Shown: positions 45,441 through 55,400 of the stretch, in pieces
How the letters are laid out: each line of letters begins with the position of its first letter
Numbering within the stretch: the stretch's first letter is position 1
NCBI RefSeq assembly: GCF_002240225.1
Contig: NZ_CP022584.1
Coordinates: 3,146,594 to 3,210,593, forward strand
From: Paenibacillus physcomitrellae
GTDB taxonomy: Bacteria > Bacillota > Bacilli > Paenibacillales > Paenibacillaceae
Direction of reading: 5' to 3'
Length of the DNA stretch: 64,000 nt
Notes under the pieces: generated by a model
Database searches by the model: none
What the model was told of the DNA's origin: nothing
Seen by the model: the letters and a program-made list of their open reading frames with translations, nothing else
Program-made: the position numbers and the translations under genes

Positions 45441-46241
45441 TCAGACAACTTTTTTAAGGGCCGCAGCTTTGTACTGAACGGGCGTCATGTAACCTAGTGA
45501 ACCATGAACCCGGTGTTTGTTAAACCAGTTCACATAATCATATAATTCTACCTTTAGATGGTGGAGACTCTGGAACGTCATCTGGTTAATGAACTCGGTT
45601 TTCATGACTTTGTACGTCGCTTCAGCAACGGAATTGTCGTAAGGACAGCCCTTCATGCTTAGCGAACGGCCAATGTTAAAAGTCTTTAACAACGCATCAA
45701 TACTCTGGTTTTTAAACTCACTTCCCCGGTCCGTGTGGAACCACTGAATGTTGCTTAAGTCGCCTTCTACTGTAGCAAAGGCACGGGAAATTAGAGCAGC
45801 GTCCTTATGTGGACCTGCACTGTGACCAATGATTTCTCTGTTAAATAAGTCAATCAATACGCAAATGTAATGCCACTTATGCTGGACTTTCACATACGTC
45901 AGATCGCTAACGACAAAGCGTTTCACTTCCGTTTGGTTGAACTCGCGTTTCAATACATTGGCTGTGTTTGCATCGTTACAAGCCGTTCTCTGCGGCTTAT
46001 ACTGGGCAATGGTGTACGTGGACACAAGACCTTGCTCTTTCATAATCCGCCCAATTCGGCGCCTGGAAACCGTGTATCCTTGCTCCTGAAGTTTCGTTTT
46101 AATCTTCCGTGTCCCGTAGGCTTGGCGGTTGCTTTGAAAGATCTCGACAATAGCCACCGTAAGGATACTTTCATCTTCGTTTTCTTTCTCACTCGCTTCA
46201 TAATAAAAAGTGCTTTTCGCGATTTGTAGGACTTTGCACAT
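45441..46241 (-). CDS. IS3-family transposase OrfB (DDE integrase)
   Basis: 266 residues. HTH_21-like N-terminus (YGTRKIKTKLQEQGYTVSRRRIGRIMKE) then the rve core with the first Asp in SDLTYVKVQHKWHY, second in WFHTDRGSEFKNQ and Glu in YDNSVAEATYKVMKTE. Normally made as an OrfAB fusion by frameshifting, but OrfA is damaged. Confidence 0.88.
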   Translation of the reverse strand: MCKVLQIAKSTFYYEASEKENEDESILTVAIVEIFQSNRQAYGTRKIKTKLQEQGYTVSRRRIGRIMKEQGLVSTYTIAQYKPQRTACNDANTANVLKREFNQTEVKRFVVSDLTYVKVQHKWHYICVLIDLFNREIIGHSAGPHKDAALISRAFATVEGDLSNIQWFHTDRGSEFKNQSIDALLKTFNIGRSLSMKGCPYDNSVAEATYKVMKTEFINQMTFQSLHHLKVELYDYVNWFNKHRVHGSLGYMTPVQYKAAALKKVV

Positions 46242-46282
46242 TGCTGATACCGAGTATTTATCACTATTTTGTTTAATGATCC

Positions 46283-46565
46283 TTACTTTCGTCCCATGAT
46301 CAGCGCGGCTTGCTTTAAAATGTCATTCTCCATTTCAAGTCGTTGCACTCGCTTACGAAGAGCGATAAGTTCATTCTCTTCAGCACTTCTATTGTCTTTT
46401 TCAGAAAACGAGCCTGAGGTCTGAGCTTGTTTGATCCAGCGATCGAGCGCGGAGGGACTAAGCTCATATTCTTTTACGGGTGGCAGCTCTTGATTTCCCG
46501 TTTTCATATAACTGGACCATTTGTCTCTTAAATTCTGCTGTAAATGTACGTCTTTCTCTTGGCAT
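46283..46565 (-). pseudogene. IS3-family OrfA, frameshifted
   Basis: From ATG 46565 the frame reads MPRERRTFTAEFKRQMVQLY and ENGKSRAATR, then stops. The correct continuation VKEYELSPSALDRWIKQAQT and the leucine zipper RVQRLEMENDILKQAALI lie in another frame. One indel near 46475 explains it. Confidence 0.75.
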
Positions 46566-46637
46566 AGTAGATCCGCTCCTCGTTGTAATGATTTCATTCT
46601 ACTAGCCCCTAATTTTTATGTCCAACTAAGTGTAGCC

Positions 46638-47303
46638 GATCCATACTCCAGGAACCTAAGAATCATCGTCTTTTCTTGGTACGTAAGCCAAAGCGTGCCT
46701 AATTCTGATGAGCTTAATGGGTTGTTTGGTTTCAAAATGGTATCCCCCTTCAAAGTAATCGGTTGTACTTATATTGCACCCCCTCTGCATTTACATACCG
46801 AGTACTTATTTAAGAAGGCTGTCATCTTATTGTTCAGGGAAATCGTCGTTGTGATTGATGGCGGAGAAAACTATAGTAAACGGCATTCTGGAACGACTCG
46901 AAGGCGAGGAAGAGAAAAGTGTTGTCCATTTACAAAAGGACTTAGGCATACAGCGAACAGGCTTGAAAAAAATGTTAGAGAAGCAACGAATGCAGGAGGA
47001 TGCGTATTATGCGAAAGAACTGGCAGCATCTGTTTACAATCGGTTATCTGGGACGTTGGAAAGCAAACAATTCAGCATATTGAACGAGAGATAGAAAAGC
47101 TGCAAACTACTGTTTTATTCGACAAAGAACCCATCTTGAAGGCACTTATGAGCTTTGATGAAACTGTATGAGGGAGCGATGAATGAGGAAAAAAGAACCT
47201 TGCTCCCGGCATTTTTGTGCAAGATGTTTGTCGAAATTTAGGTCTACTTCGTCTTTTGTGCTATTATTAGAATAGCTAATAATAACATGGAGATGTGATT
47301 TAA
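46638..47303. other. Decayed region after IS3, possible gene remnant
   Basis: A short plus-strand frame (46858-47094, MAEKTIVNGILERLEGEEEK) followed in another frame by a coiled segment (HIEREIEKLQTTVLFDKEPILKALMSF) looks like a frameshifted small gene. No family was recognised. gggagc/gctccc at 47173-47211 may be a terminator. Confidence 0.4.
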
Positions 47304-48509
47304 TTGTCTTTAAATAGAAAAATTTTAAGTATTACAATTGTCTTAATTGTTACTATTGAAGCAGTAATGTACCTAAATTTTCATTTTAGGGAGATATTAA
47401 TTTTGCTTTACCTTCTTCCCTTTACATTTTTAATTCCTGTTTATACAGCCTGTACTAATATTAAAAGGTTATCAATGAAGAATGAAAATTCGGAGAAATA
47501 TAGGTTAAACTTAGAAAAGCGAATTCAACTATTAGAAGCGGAAGCGGAGAAATTTCAAAATACGGAAACCGAGTTTAAAAAGCTAATTGGCGATGTTAAT
47601 GTATTTGTTTTCTCATTTACCATTTCGAACAATATATGGTTTATGGGTGGAAATTTCCAAGGACTTAAATATTTTGGTATGCAGGATTTTCAAAATGGGA
47701 TAAGAATAATAGAAGAGAATATTCACCCGGAGGATAAAGAATATTTTTTGAAAATGAAAAATCAATGGCTATCTGGAACTCCAACTATATTGGAGTTTAG
47801 AATTGAAAATGAAGGCCAAGTCCGTTGGAATGAATTGCGAACAAATTCGATTTTAAACTCGTCTGAAGAAGTTGAAAGAATCCATGGTATGATTTTTGAT
47901 GTAACGGAACGAAAAGAAAAAGAGGAAAAATATGCACAACTGGCTTTCTATGATGCTTTAACAGAATTGCCCAATCGGAGGATGCTGGAAAATCATTTTA
48001 AAAAGGCATTTTCTCGTGCTATACGAAAAGAACATGAAGTCACGATTATGTTTATTGATTTAGACGGATTTAAAGATGTTAATGACTCTTACGGACATGA
48101 TATTGGAGATGCTCTTCTTAAGCAAGTCGCTAATAGATTAAATGAAAATATTCGTGATGAAGACTTTATCTCGCGTATCGGTGGCGATGAATTTATCATC
48201 GTGTTTGAAGAAACAAGTAAAGAAGAGATAACCTTAATTGCTGATCGAATATTACAACGTATTTCTTTGCCTTTCATTATCTCAGGTCAGCATGTATCCG
48301 TAACACCTAGTATTGGAATTTCAAGTTATCCAGAAGATGGGGATAACCTTGAATCGATTATCAATTATGCTGATAAAGCGATGTACGCAGCTAAGGTTCA
48401 AGGGAAAAAGAATTATAAATTTTATACTCCTGACCTTGAAAACTACCAACCAAAAGAATCCTTGATTGACCAGTTTTTTAAGTGGTTTCAAAAAGCGAAA
48501 ATAAATTAA
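47304..48509 (+). CDS. PAS-GGDEF diguanylate cyclase
   Basis: 401 residues starting at TTG 47304 (GGAG upstream). Two N-terminal membrane helices, a coiled linker, a PAS fold (residues about 90-205, ending GMIFDVTERKEKEEKY), then a full GGDEF domain with LTELPNRRML, IDLDGFKDVNDSYGHDIGD and the active-site RIGGDEF. It should make cyclic di-GMP from GTP at the membrane. No RxxD inhibitory site was confirmed and no EAL domain is present. AT-rich, like the surrounding island. Confidence 0.92.
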   Translation: MSLNRKILSITIVLIVTIEAVMYLNFHFREILILLYLLPFTFLIPVYTACTNIKRLSMKNENSEKYRLNLEKRIQLLEAEAEKFQNTETEFKKLIGDVNVFVFSFTISNNIWFMGGNFQGLKYFGMQDFQNGIRIIEENIHPEDKEYFLKMKNQWLSGTPTILEFRIENEGQVRWNELRTNSILNSSEEVERIHGMIFDVTERKEKEEKYAQLAFYDALTELPNRRMLENHFKKAFSRAIRKEHEVTIMFIDLDGFKDVNDSYGHDIGDALLKQVANRLNENIRDEDFISRIGGDEFIIVFEETSKEEITLIADRILQRISLPFIISGQHVSVTPSIGISSYPEDGDNLESIINYADKAMYAAKVQGKKNYKFYTPDLENYQPKESLIDQFFKWFQKAKIN

Positions 48510-48557
48510 TCTAAAGGTTAGTGAACAACCTCAATATTCCCTAACCCGCTTTAGAAG

Positions 48558-48581
48558 AAACGCCCTCTGGGCGTTTTTTTT
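48558..48581 (+). terminator. Terminator after the GGDEF gene
   Basis: aacgccc-tct-gggcgtt followed by eight T. Confidence 0.85.
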
Positions 48582-48903
48582 AAATAAAGCTTTATTATTT
48601 ATGTATTGGGAATTTTGCGATGTTACTTAATCATCATCAATTGCCTCTTTCTGTGGAAGGTCACTCCTCTTTAGACTAGCTGTACACCATTTCGTGCTCT
48701 TAGCGATTTACATGGAGCTTCCAATATTTCTCTGCAGAAAAATGAGTGCCTGGAGCTACGGATCCTGCGGTGAGGAGCCGCCTGGGCGCAGATTGACGGG
48801 GCGACACATGTGGATTTTTGTAGGTACATTCTCTATGAATGATGTTATTATTTAGATAATTAACTTACTTTTTGTGCGCTTGTAGATGGGGGTTTGGGAC
48901 ATC
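48582..48903. other. Intergenic region, no gene seen
   Basis: About 320 bp with no supported open frame. tattatttagataatt near 48850 may hold the kinase promoter. Confidence 0.35.
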
Positions 48904-51048
48904 ATGAGGGGAACTCTCCGGTTCAGTTCTCGTACGTTCATTTATTCTATTGCTGCTGCCGTTGTTGGTCTGCTTGCAAGCTTTGCGGTCTTCTCTGCGT
49001 CGGATTCCTCAAAGCTGCAAAGTGAAGAGGGCATTCTGGATTTAACACAGGTGCATGTCAGTAAGAGTCCGGTAAAATTAGAAGGGGAGTGGGCGTTCTA
49101 CTGGCAAGAGCTGCTGTCACCTGAGGACATTCAGAATCGTTTAGCAAGGGATAGGAATAATGATCGCTGGATCAGCATCCCAGGCTCCTGGTTAGGCTAT
49201 AAGTTAGATGGTCAGAAGCTGAAAGGTACAGGCTTCTCAACATTTCGGTTGGTCATTAAGCTTAGCGAGCAGGATCGAAATGAGCGTCTTGCTCTCCGGC
49301 TTCCGACTATTTTTCATGCATATAAATTGTGGGTGAATGGCGAGCTGCTGGCAGAAGTCGGTGTCGTAGGTCAAGACAAGAGCAGCGTGACCCCCCAACT
49401 GGCAACGAAGATGGTGTTCTTCCAGCCTGCGAATGACACTGTAGAACTGGTAATGCAAGTAGCGAACTTCCATCATAAGCGAGGCGGCATCACCAAGGTT
49501 ATCGAGTTGGGCGGCAGTGATGTGTTAACGGTCAGGACCCATCTGAACATCGCTGGTGAAATGTTCGTGACCGCAAGCCTGCTGGTGATTGGCATCTATC
49601 ACCTGATGCTGTTCGTACTACGACGCAAAGACAAGTCTCCCTTGTATTTTGGGTTGTTTACCTTATTGTTCGGCATCCGATCCTTGCTGGTCGGCGACCA
49701 CTTTCTTACCCAATTGTGGCCGTCGTTTCCATGGGAAATCCAATTCAAAATGGAGTACCTGACCCTTTGCAGCGGTGGGTTTATTATCACTATGTACTCG
49801 AATTGCATTTTTCCGAATTCCGTGTCGCGATGGTTTCGTCTTGGTTCGCAAATCGTAACTGGTGCACTCTGTCTAGTTGTTCTGGCATCTCCTGCACTTT
49901 TTTATACCCAATTATTAACGGTGATCGGTGTGGTCGTTGTTCTGCACATGCTGTATCTGATGGTTGGGCTGGTCCAATCGGCGGTACGGCATATGGAGGG
50001 AGCGCTGTTTTTCCTATTGGTATCGATGGTTGCTTTGGTTACGGTCATCAATGATTTTCTATATTTTAATGAATGGTCACCCATCGGGAATACTTCTCCG
50101 CTTGGCCTGTTGGTGTTTACGATCGCACAGATGATGCTGCTTTCTTCCAGATTTACGAGGTCTGCAGCGAACGAGGAGAGGATGGTACGCGAACTGCAGG
50201 ACGCTAACAACAAGCTGGCCGATATGAATATGAATTTGGAACGGACCGTGCACGAACGCACACAGGCCTTATCCGCAGCTCATGATGATCTCCGCACTTC
50301 GTATGACAGAGTGCTTCATTCCGAGCAAGGGAGGAAGAAGCTCCTTGCCTATATTACGCATGATCTGCGTATGCCGCTGTCCAGCATGCTCGGCTATGTA
50401 GAAGCTGTGCAGGACAGGGTCAAACCGGAACGCGACGAACAGTACTTGAAGTATATCCGGGATAACACGATAAGAATTAACCGCATGATTGAGGAGTTGT
50501 CCTTCTTGTCACATTTGGAGACGGGACAAGTTTCGTACCGAATGAAGGCGGTTGATGTGACTCACTTCTTGCGTAGTTTTTTTGAGCAATATGAGCTGGT
50601 TGTGCGTGACGCAGGTCTGGATTTCACGCTGGATATCGGAGATGCGGAAGATAAACAACCTGTCTTGCCTGTTGTTAAGATGGATACGCAAAGATTAGAG
50701 CAAGCATTGTTCAATCTGGTGTCGAATGCAATGAAGTTCACTCCCAGAGGTGGGATGGTGCGTATTGCGCTAGCTGTGAAAGAGGTGGATGATATCCGTT
50801 ATGCAATCATTAGTGTACAAGACACTGGAATGGGTATTCCGCCAGAGCAGCTTGAGCAAATCTTCAATCGCAATTACAGGTATGAGCGACCGGGCATGGA
50901 AAATGGAGTAGAGGGAAGCGGGCTCGGTCTGGCGATTTGCAGGGAAATCGTCCAAGCGCATGGAGGAACGATACGAGCGGAGAGCGATGGCAAGACGGGG
51001 GCGATATTCTATGTATCGTTTCCTTGTACTGCAGAAGAAGGAAGGTGA
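48904..51048 (+). CDS. 7TM (7TMR-DISM) sensor histidine kinase
   Basis: About 714 residues from ATG 48904 (GGGGG upstream); ATG 48886 lacks a site. A signal-anchor helix is followed by an extracellular DISM-like beta domain with a carbohydrate-binding look (EGEWAFYWQELLSP ... ALRLPTIFHAYKLWVNGELLAEVG). Seven membrane helices (about 220-420), a coiled coil (ANNKLADMNMNLERTVHERTQ), HisKA with YITHDLRMPLSSMLGYVEA, and HATPase_c with NLVSNAMKFTPRGG, DTGMGIP and GSGLGLAI follow. The partner regulator starts 7 bp after. Signal unknown; the giant surface protein downstream is a candidate target. Confidence 0.92.
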   Translation: MRGTLRFSSRTFIYSIAAAVVGLLASFAVFSASDSSKLQSEEGILDLTQVHVSKSPVKLEGEWAFYWQELLSPEDIQNRLARDRNNDRWISIPGSWLGYKLDGQKLKGTGFSTFRLVIKLSEQDRNERLALRLPTIFHAYKLWVNGELLAEVGVVGQDKSSVTPQLATKMVFFQPANDTVELVMQVANFHHKRGGITKVIELGGSDVLTVRTHLNIAGEMFVTASLLVIGIYHLMLFVLRRKDKSPLYFGLFTLLFGIRSLLVGDHFLTQLWPSFPWEIQFKMEYLTLCSGGFIITMYSNCIFPNSVSRWFRLGSQIVTGALCLVVLASPALFYTQLLTVIGVVVVLHMLYLMVGLVQSAVRHMEGALFFLLVSMVALVTVINDFLYFNEWSPIGNTSPLGLLVFTIAQMMLLSSRFTRSAANEERMVRELQDANNKLADMNMNLERTVHERTQALSAAHDDLRTSYDRVLHSEQGRKKLLAYITHDLRMPLSSMLGYVEAVQDRVKPERDEQYLKYIRDNTIRINRMIEELSFLSHLETGQVSYRMKAVDVTHFLRSFFEQYELVVRDAGLDFTLDIGDAEDKQPVLPVVKMDTQRLEQALFNLVSNAMKFTPRGGMVRIALAVKEVDDIRYAIISVQDTGMGIPPEQLEQIFNRNYRYERPGMENGVEGSGLGLAICREIVQAHGGTIRAESDGKTGAIFYVSFPCTAEEGR

Positions 51049-51055
51049 CGGTGAG

Positions 51056-51763
51056 ATGGACACGCATAAAATTATGATCGTCGATGATGATCCCCATATA
51101 TGCGAGATTGTTCAGGCATATTGTGAGCGGGAGGGCTACATAGTCACCTACAGTCATAGCGGGGCAGAAGCGATGAAACTGCTTATATCGTTCAAACCAG
51201 ATTTAATTGTACTGGATGTATTGCTAGCTAATGATAACGGCATGGATTGGTGCAGGAACGCACGCAGCTACACGAACGCGCCGATCCTTTTCTTGAGCAG
51301 CCGTGAGGAAGATGAGGTGAAAATCAGAGCATTGTCCGATGGCGGCGACGATTATGTTACCAAACCGTTCAGTCCGGGCGTACTCATGGCCAAGATCAAG
51401 GCGCACCTTCGCCGAGTGTCGACGGGCAGAAAGGGACAACTGTTGGAATTACCAGGTTTGACACTTGATTTCTACGCCCAGTCAGTCACCATGGGGAGTG
51501 AAACGATCTTTTTATCGAAAAGAGAGTTCAGTCTACTATCCTATATGGCACAAAACGTAAACTGTGTCGTTAGTGTAGATGCGTTGTTTCAGCTCATCTG
51601 GGGAATGGAAAGTGTGGAGGATACGAGAACGGTCGCTGTACACATCAGTAATTTACGCAAAAAAATCGAGGCTGACCCTGCCCATCCTGAAAGAATTGTT
51701 ACGATTCGAGGGGCGGGATATATGCTGGTTGCCAGAAATACATTGCAGCAAGTGCGAACATAG
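51056..51763 (+). CDS. OmpR-type response regulator
   Basis: 235 residues from ATG 51056 (ggaaggtga upstream), 7 bp after the kinase. Receiver with IMIVDDDPHICEI, phospho-acceptor Asp in LIVLDVLLANDNGMDW and TKPFSPG. The winged helix contains LSKREFSLLSYMAQNVNCVVS and VAVHISNLRKKIEADPAHP. The frame upstream to 50960 overlaps the kinase and is not used. A strong terminator follows. Confidence 0.92.
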   Translation: MDTHKIMIVDDDPHICEIVQAYCEREGYIVTYSHSGAEAMKLLISFKPDLIVLDVLLANDNGMDWCRNARSYTNAPILFLSSREEDEVKIRALSDGGDDYVTKPFSPGVLMAKIKAHLRRVSTGRKGQLLELPGLTLDFYAQSVTMGSETIFLSKREFSLLSYMAQNVNCVVSVDALFQLIWGMESVEDTRTVAVHISNLRKKIEADPAHPERIVTIRGAGYMLVARNTLQQVRT

Positions 51764-51858
51764 TGTTAAGGTCAGTAGTGTGACCAAGACTGCAGCTCTA
51801 CCACAACACACTACAGCCACAGTCATCCTAATTAAACCTAAAGATTCATTTCTTTAAT

Positions 51859-51903
51859 AAATAGCGGCGTAGGGGATCACCTCCCTTACGCCGCTATTTT
51901 TCC
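51859..51903 (+). terminator. Terminator of the two-component operon
   Basis: aaatagcggcgta pairs with tacgccgctattt, loop around gatcacct, T-run at the end. Confidence 0.85.
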
Positions 51904-51941
51904 AGAGTATATTATTTTTTCGCTCGAGAGCTGTCTTAAAC

Positions 51942-52165
51942 TTAAGGTTGAATAGGCAAACTCTTGGCTTCCTCATTGTTTCCATGTACGCGAACAAGAA
52001 ACGTCGGGAACTGCTCCTTCGTCACCTTATCAGCAAGATTCAACTTCGCCTTGCCATAGTCATCGGTAATCCCTAATGCTTTGATCGTCTCGATGTACGG
52101 CAAAGCATATCCATTTCCAAGGACAGCTTTCGTTTGTTCCTCTCGAAGTTTGATAAATGATGTTC
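51942..52165 (-). pseudogene. C-terminal fragment, possibly of an SLH-domain protein
   Basis: A minus-strand frame of about 70 residues ends at TAA 51942-51944. It reads FIKLREEQTKAVLGNGYALP, YIETIKALGITDDYGKAKLN, then LADKVTKEQFPTFLVRVHGN. The spacing and VTKEQFPTFLVR resemble the end of an S-layer homology repeat. No start or upstream half exists, so it is a remnant. It abuts the promoter region of the giant SLH protein gene, suggesting an earlier surface gene or a rearrangement there. Confidence 0.6.
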
Positions 52166-52428
52166 GAGTTCTCCAATTTTATCATAGTAGATTAGTCTAT
52201 CTATGAAACTTAAAGTTTTCTTTATAATTCAACCGTATTTATATCAACGATGATAGCATAGAAGGAAAATAAATGAACTAAATTTACATAATTACTGTCG
52301 TAATTTGATCGTCACGAAGGGGAGGTTAAACATAACTGCAGGGCTGTAGCTTCTTTGGCATTGGAATGAGAGAGTTAGTATGGCTATAAAAGAGGATCAT
52401 AACTGTTACTAGAAAAGGATGAAAGAGT
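52166..52428 (+). other. Promoter and leader region of the giant surface protein gene
   Basis: An AT-rich 260-bp stretch; no specific sigma sites could be chosen with confidence. The gene's own ribosome site is weak (aaaggatgaaagag). Confidence 0.35.
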
Positions 52429-55400
52429 ATGAAGCAGGTAATAAAACGTGGATGGAAGTTAAAATCGCGAATTCTGTCGTTGATGCTTGTTATCAGCATG
52501 GTAGTAAGCTTGCTGCCAATGAACTTACTGCCGGTGCAGCAGGCAACAGCGGCCGAACCAAGTGGATTTCAAGATGTTAGTCCAACGGACTGGTTCTACG
52601 ATGCAGTCATCTATGTCCATAAGAATGAAATATTCAACGGAACGGGCGATGACACCTTCTTACCTCAGGGAACGATGACGCGTGCCATGTATGTGACGGC
52701 GCTCGGACGAATGGCGGGCCTGGATGTAAGCAAGTATTCCGAGTCGACCTTTGCCGATGTGCAAGCGGGAATTTGGTATGCGCCATATGTAGCGTGGGCG
52801 GTTAAGAAAGGGATTACCGTCGGCACGGATAAGCAGAATTTTTCTCCAGATGCAACTGTATCCAGGGAGCAGATGGTAACGATGACTTTGCGGTATTTTG
52901 AAAGTTATCAGATTCCCTATCAAACAAGTAATCTCATAGCCACGGAGCCAGCCGACCTCGCGAATATCTCTCCGTGGGCAGTTGACTCTGTCGTCAAGCT
53001 GTGGCAAGCAGGCTTGTTTGTCGGGGATAAAAATGGTAATTTCAACCCTCATGCTCAAGCGACTCGTGCGGAAGCTGCTGTTACCTTCATGCGTAGCAAC
53101 GCGGTTGTGAAGGCGTGGCAAAATCAGAATCAAGAGACGTTGACACCTACACCTGAACCCAGCAGCGACAACGGTGATAACAGCAGTGGCAATAGTGCTG
53201 GAAACAGCGGCAGCAATAGTGGCGGAAATAGTGGCGGCAATAGCGGTGGCAATAGCAATACTGAGTACGTGCTTACGTTCGAGAGCAATGGAGGCACAGT
53301 AGTAACTGGCCAGTTGGTGAAACATGGCTCCAAGGCTGCGATGCCTGAAGCGCCGACAAAGGCAGGTTACACGTTCGGTGGCTGGTATAGCAACAGCAGC
53401 TTGACAATTCCCTACGATTTCACGACAGCAGTGACTGGTAATATCACGTTGTATGCAAAGTGGACGATTGGCAAAAAAAATAGTTATACGGTGAGCTTTG
53501 ACAGTAACGGCGGGTCGACGGTCGCTGATCAGACGGTGGAAGAAGGGGAAGCGCTGAGTAAGCTGCCTGCTCCAGCAAAAGAAGGGCAGATTTTCCAAGG
53601 GTGGTTCAGGGACAGCGAGCTATCGCTTATTTTCGCGGAGGGCACTGCCGTTACTGCGGACACGAAGCTGTATGCAAAGTATATAGATAACGTGAACAAC
53701 GCGGTACAGCGTGTTCCTAGCTACTCGGTGCTGAATGTCGCACAGGACTTCACAATCGCCGTCATCGATGCGACCGGCACTCTGACGGCATCCGAAGTAC
53801 AAGCGGGGATGACGTTCAAGGACACTGCGAATCCGGATTCTGCGGGAATTACGGTCACCGGTTCAGACGGACTCTTCACGGTAGCGTCCGCAACCGGTCG
53901 GTTCGAGGAAGGCAACACGTATCAGCTTACGTTGACAGACGATAAGCTGTCCTTCCAGGGTCAAGACGCAACGACGAGCATCTGCGTGTTCAGCGTCGCC
54001 AAACAAGAAGTTATGAACGTTCCGCTGAATCCGAACCTGATCTATCTGGCCTTCTCGGAAGTCACGGATATGATGCTGAACGGCGCGGACGCAGGTTCGC
54101 CCGCGATTCCGGTGGTCACGACGACGATGGGCGACAGCGATACCGATCTTGCCGCAGCGAATGCGAGCAGCGGAACGTTCACGTACACCGGAAGCGCCGC
54201 GATTCAAGTGGGAGATACCGTCGCCATCTATGAAGGGGTTCGCCCCGATCTGCGCACGGTAGACACAACCGGCGTCGACGACGGCGATGTCGCCTATATC
54301 CAGATTACGGCGATTAACGGCAACGTCTACACTTATGATCACGCAGATGCCAAGCAAGTGCTGTTCAAGCCGGATGTGCTGCCTGTGAGCGTAGAAGCGG
54401 ATGAGGATGAGGATCCGGATAATCATTCCATCACGGTAGCGCATGCCGCGATGAACTATAGCGACGGTCAGTATGCGCCGCTTGGCTTGAGCGAGCTTAC
54501 GACCGTCGATGTGGGCGACTTTATCGCTTTCTATGAAGGGGAATTAGCCGAAGACAACGAAGCGCTCGGCGTCATCGGTTATGGGCGTATTATGTCGATT
54601 ACGCCTGACGCGGAGAGGGACGTCATTACGTATGAAGATGCCACAGAAGAAGAGATCAGGCATATCTTCGACGTCTATCAGCAGCAAGCGATTGATGGCG
54701 ATACGCTGCTGTCGGAGGAGGAGACCGCGAGGCTCGAGGACCAGATCGAGCAGGAAGCGGTAGCCAGCGGATTCGTCGATAAAGCCGCGAACTATTTGTC
54801 TACTCTAGCTACGCAGACGGACGCCTTCAAGACACAGGTGGAGGTGAAGGCGCTATCGTTCCCAAGCGGCGTGGGCGAAGTCAGCGTGGAGAATCTAACC
54901 GTCGTCGCATCGCTGGGCACGGGAGTGAAGAATATTGCCGGACAAACATCCGGAGTAAGCGCTACACTTCAAGTAGGAGCCGATATTGTCATTCGTACCC
55001 ATGAAGAAAGCGACCTCGTCATCCATATGACCGGCACGTTCCTTCAGGAGATCAGCTTAAATCTCAGCGTTAATGGGGCGACGGAATGGGGAGAGGCGTG
55101 TGCTTGGTTCCTCTGCGTGCCCTACCCGAACGATTATCGTGTCACCGCCGATTTGGATGCCTTTACGTATACCGGGATCAACATCACAGCAGAGATTGCT
55201 ACCGTTGAACATGATAAGCTGCAAGATGCGCTGGATGACTGGCTGGGAGCGAAGAACGCCGGCCGACTGGGCAAGGTGCTGGACATCGCGACAGAGGTTC
55301 AAGCGTTAATCAACGGTGTGCAAGATACCGAAGTAGACACGGCGGCACTGAAGGCACAGTATAAAGAGATGATGGAGAACGAGACGGATTGGGTTCCGTT

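Larger units (their letters stand above)
45431..46637 (-). mobile_element. IS3-family (IS150-like) insertion sequence, probably inactive
   Basis: Contains orfA (frameshifted) and an intact orfB on the minus strand. The outer right end resembles IS150 termini (ttagttggaca on the minus strand). The left end lies near tgtcaacagtaaatcag. Exact ends and target duplication were not resolved. Confidence 0.75.
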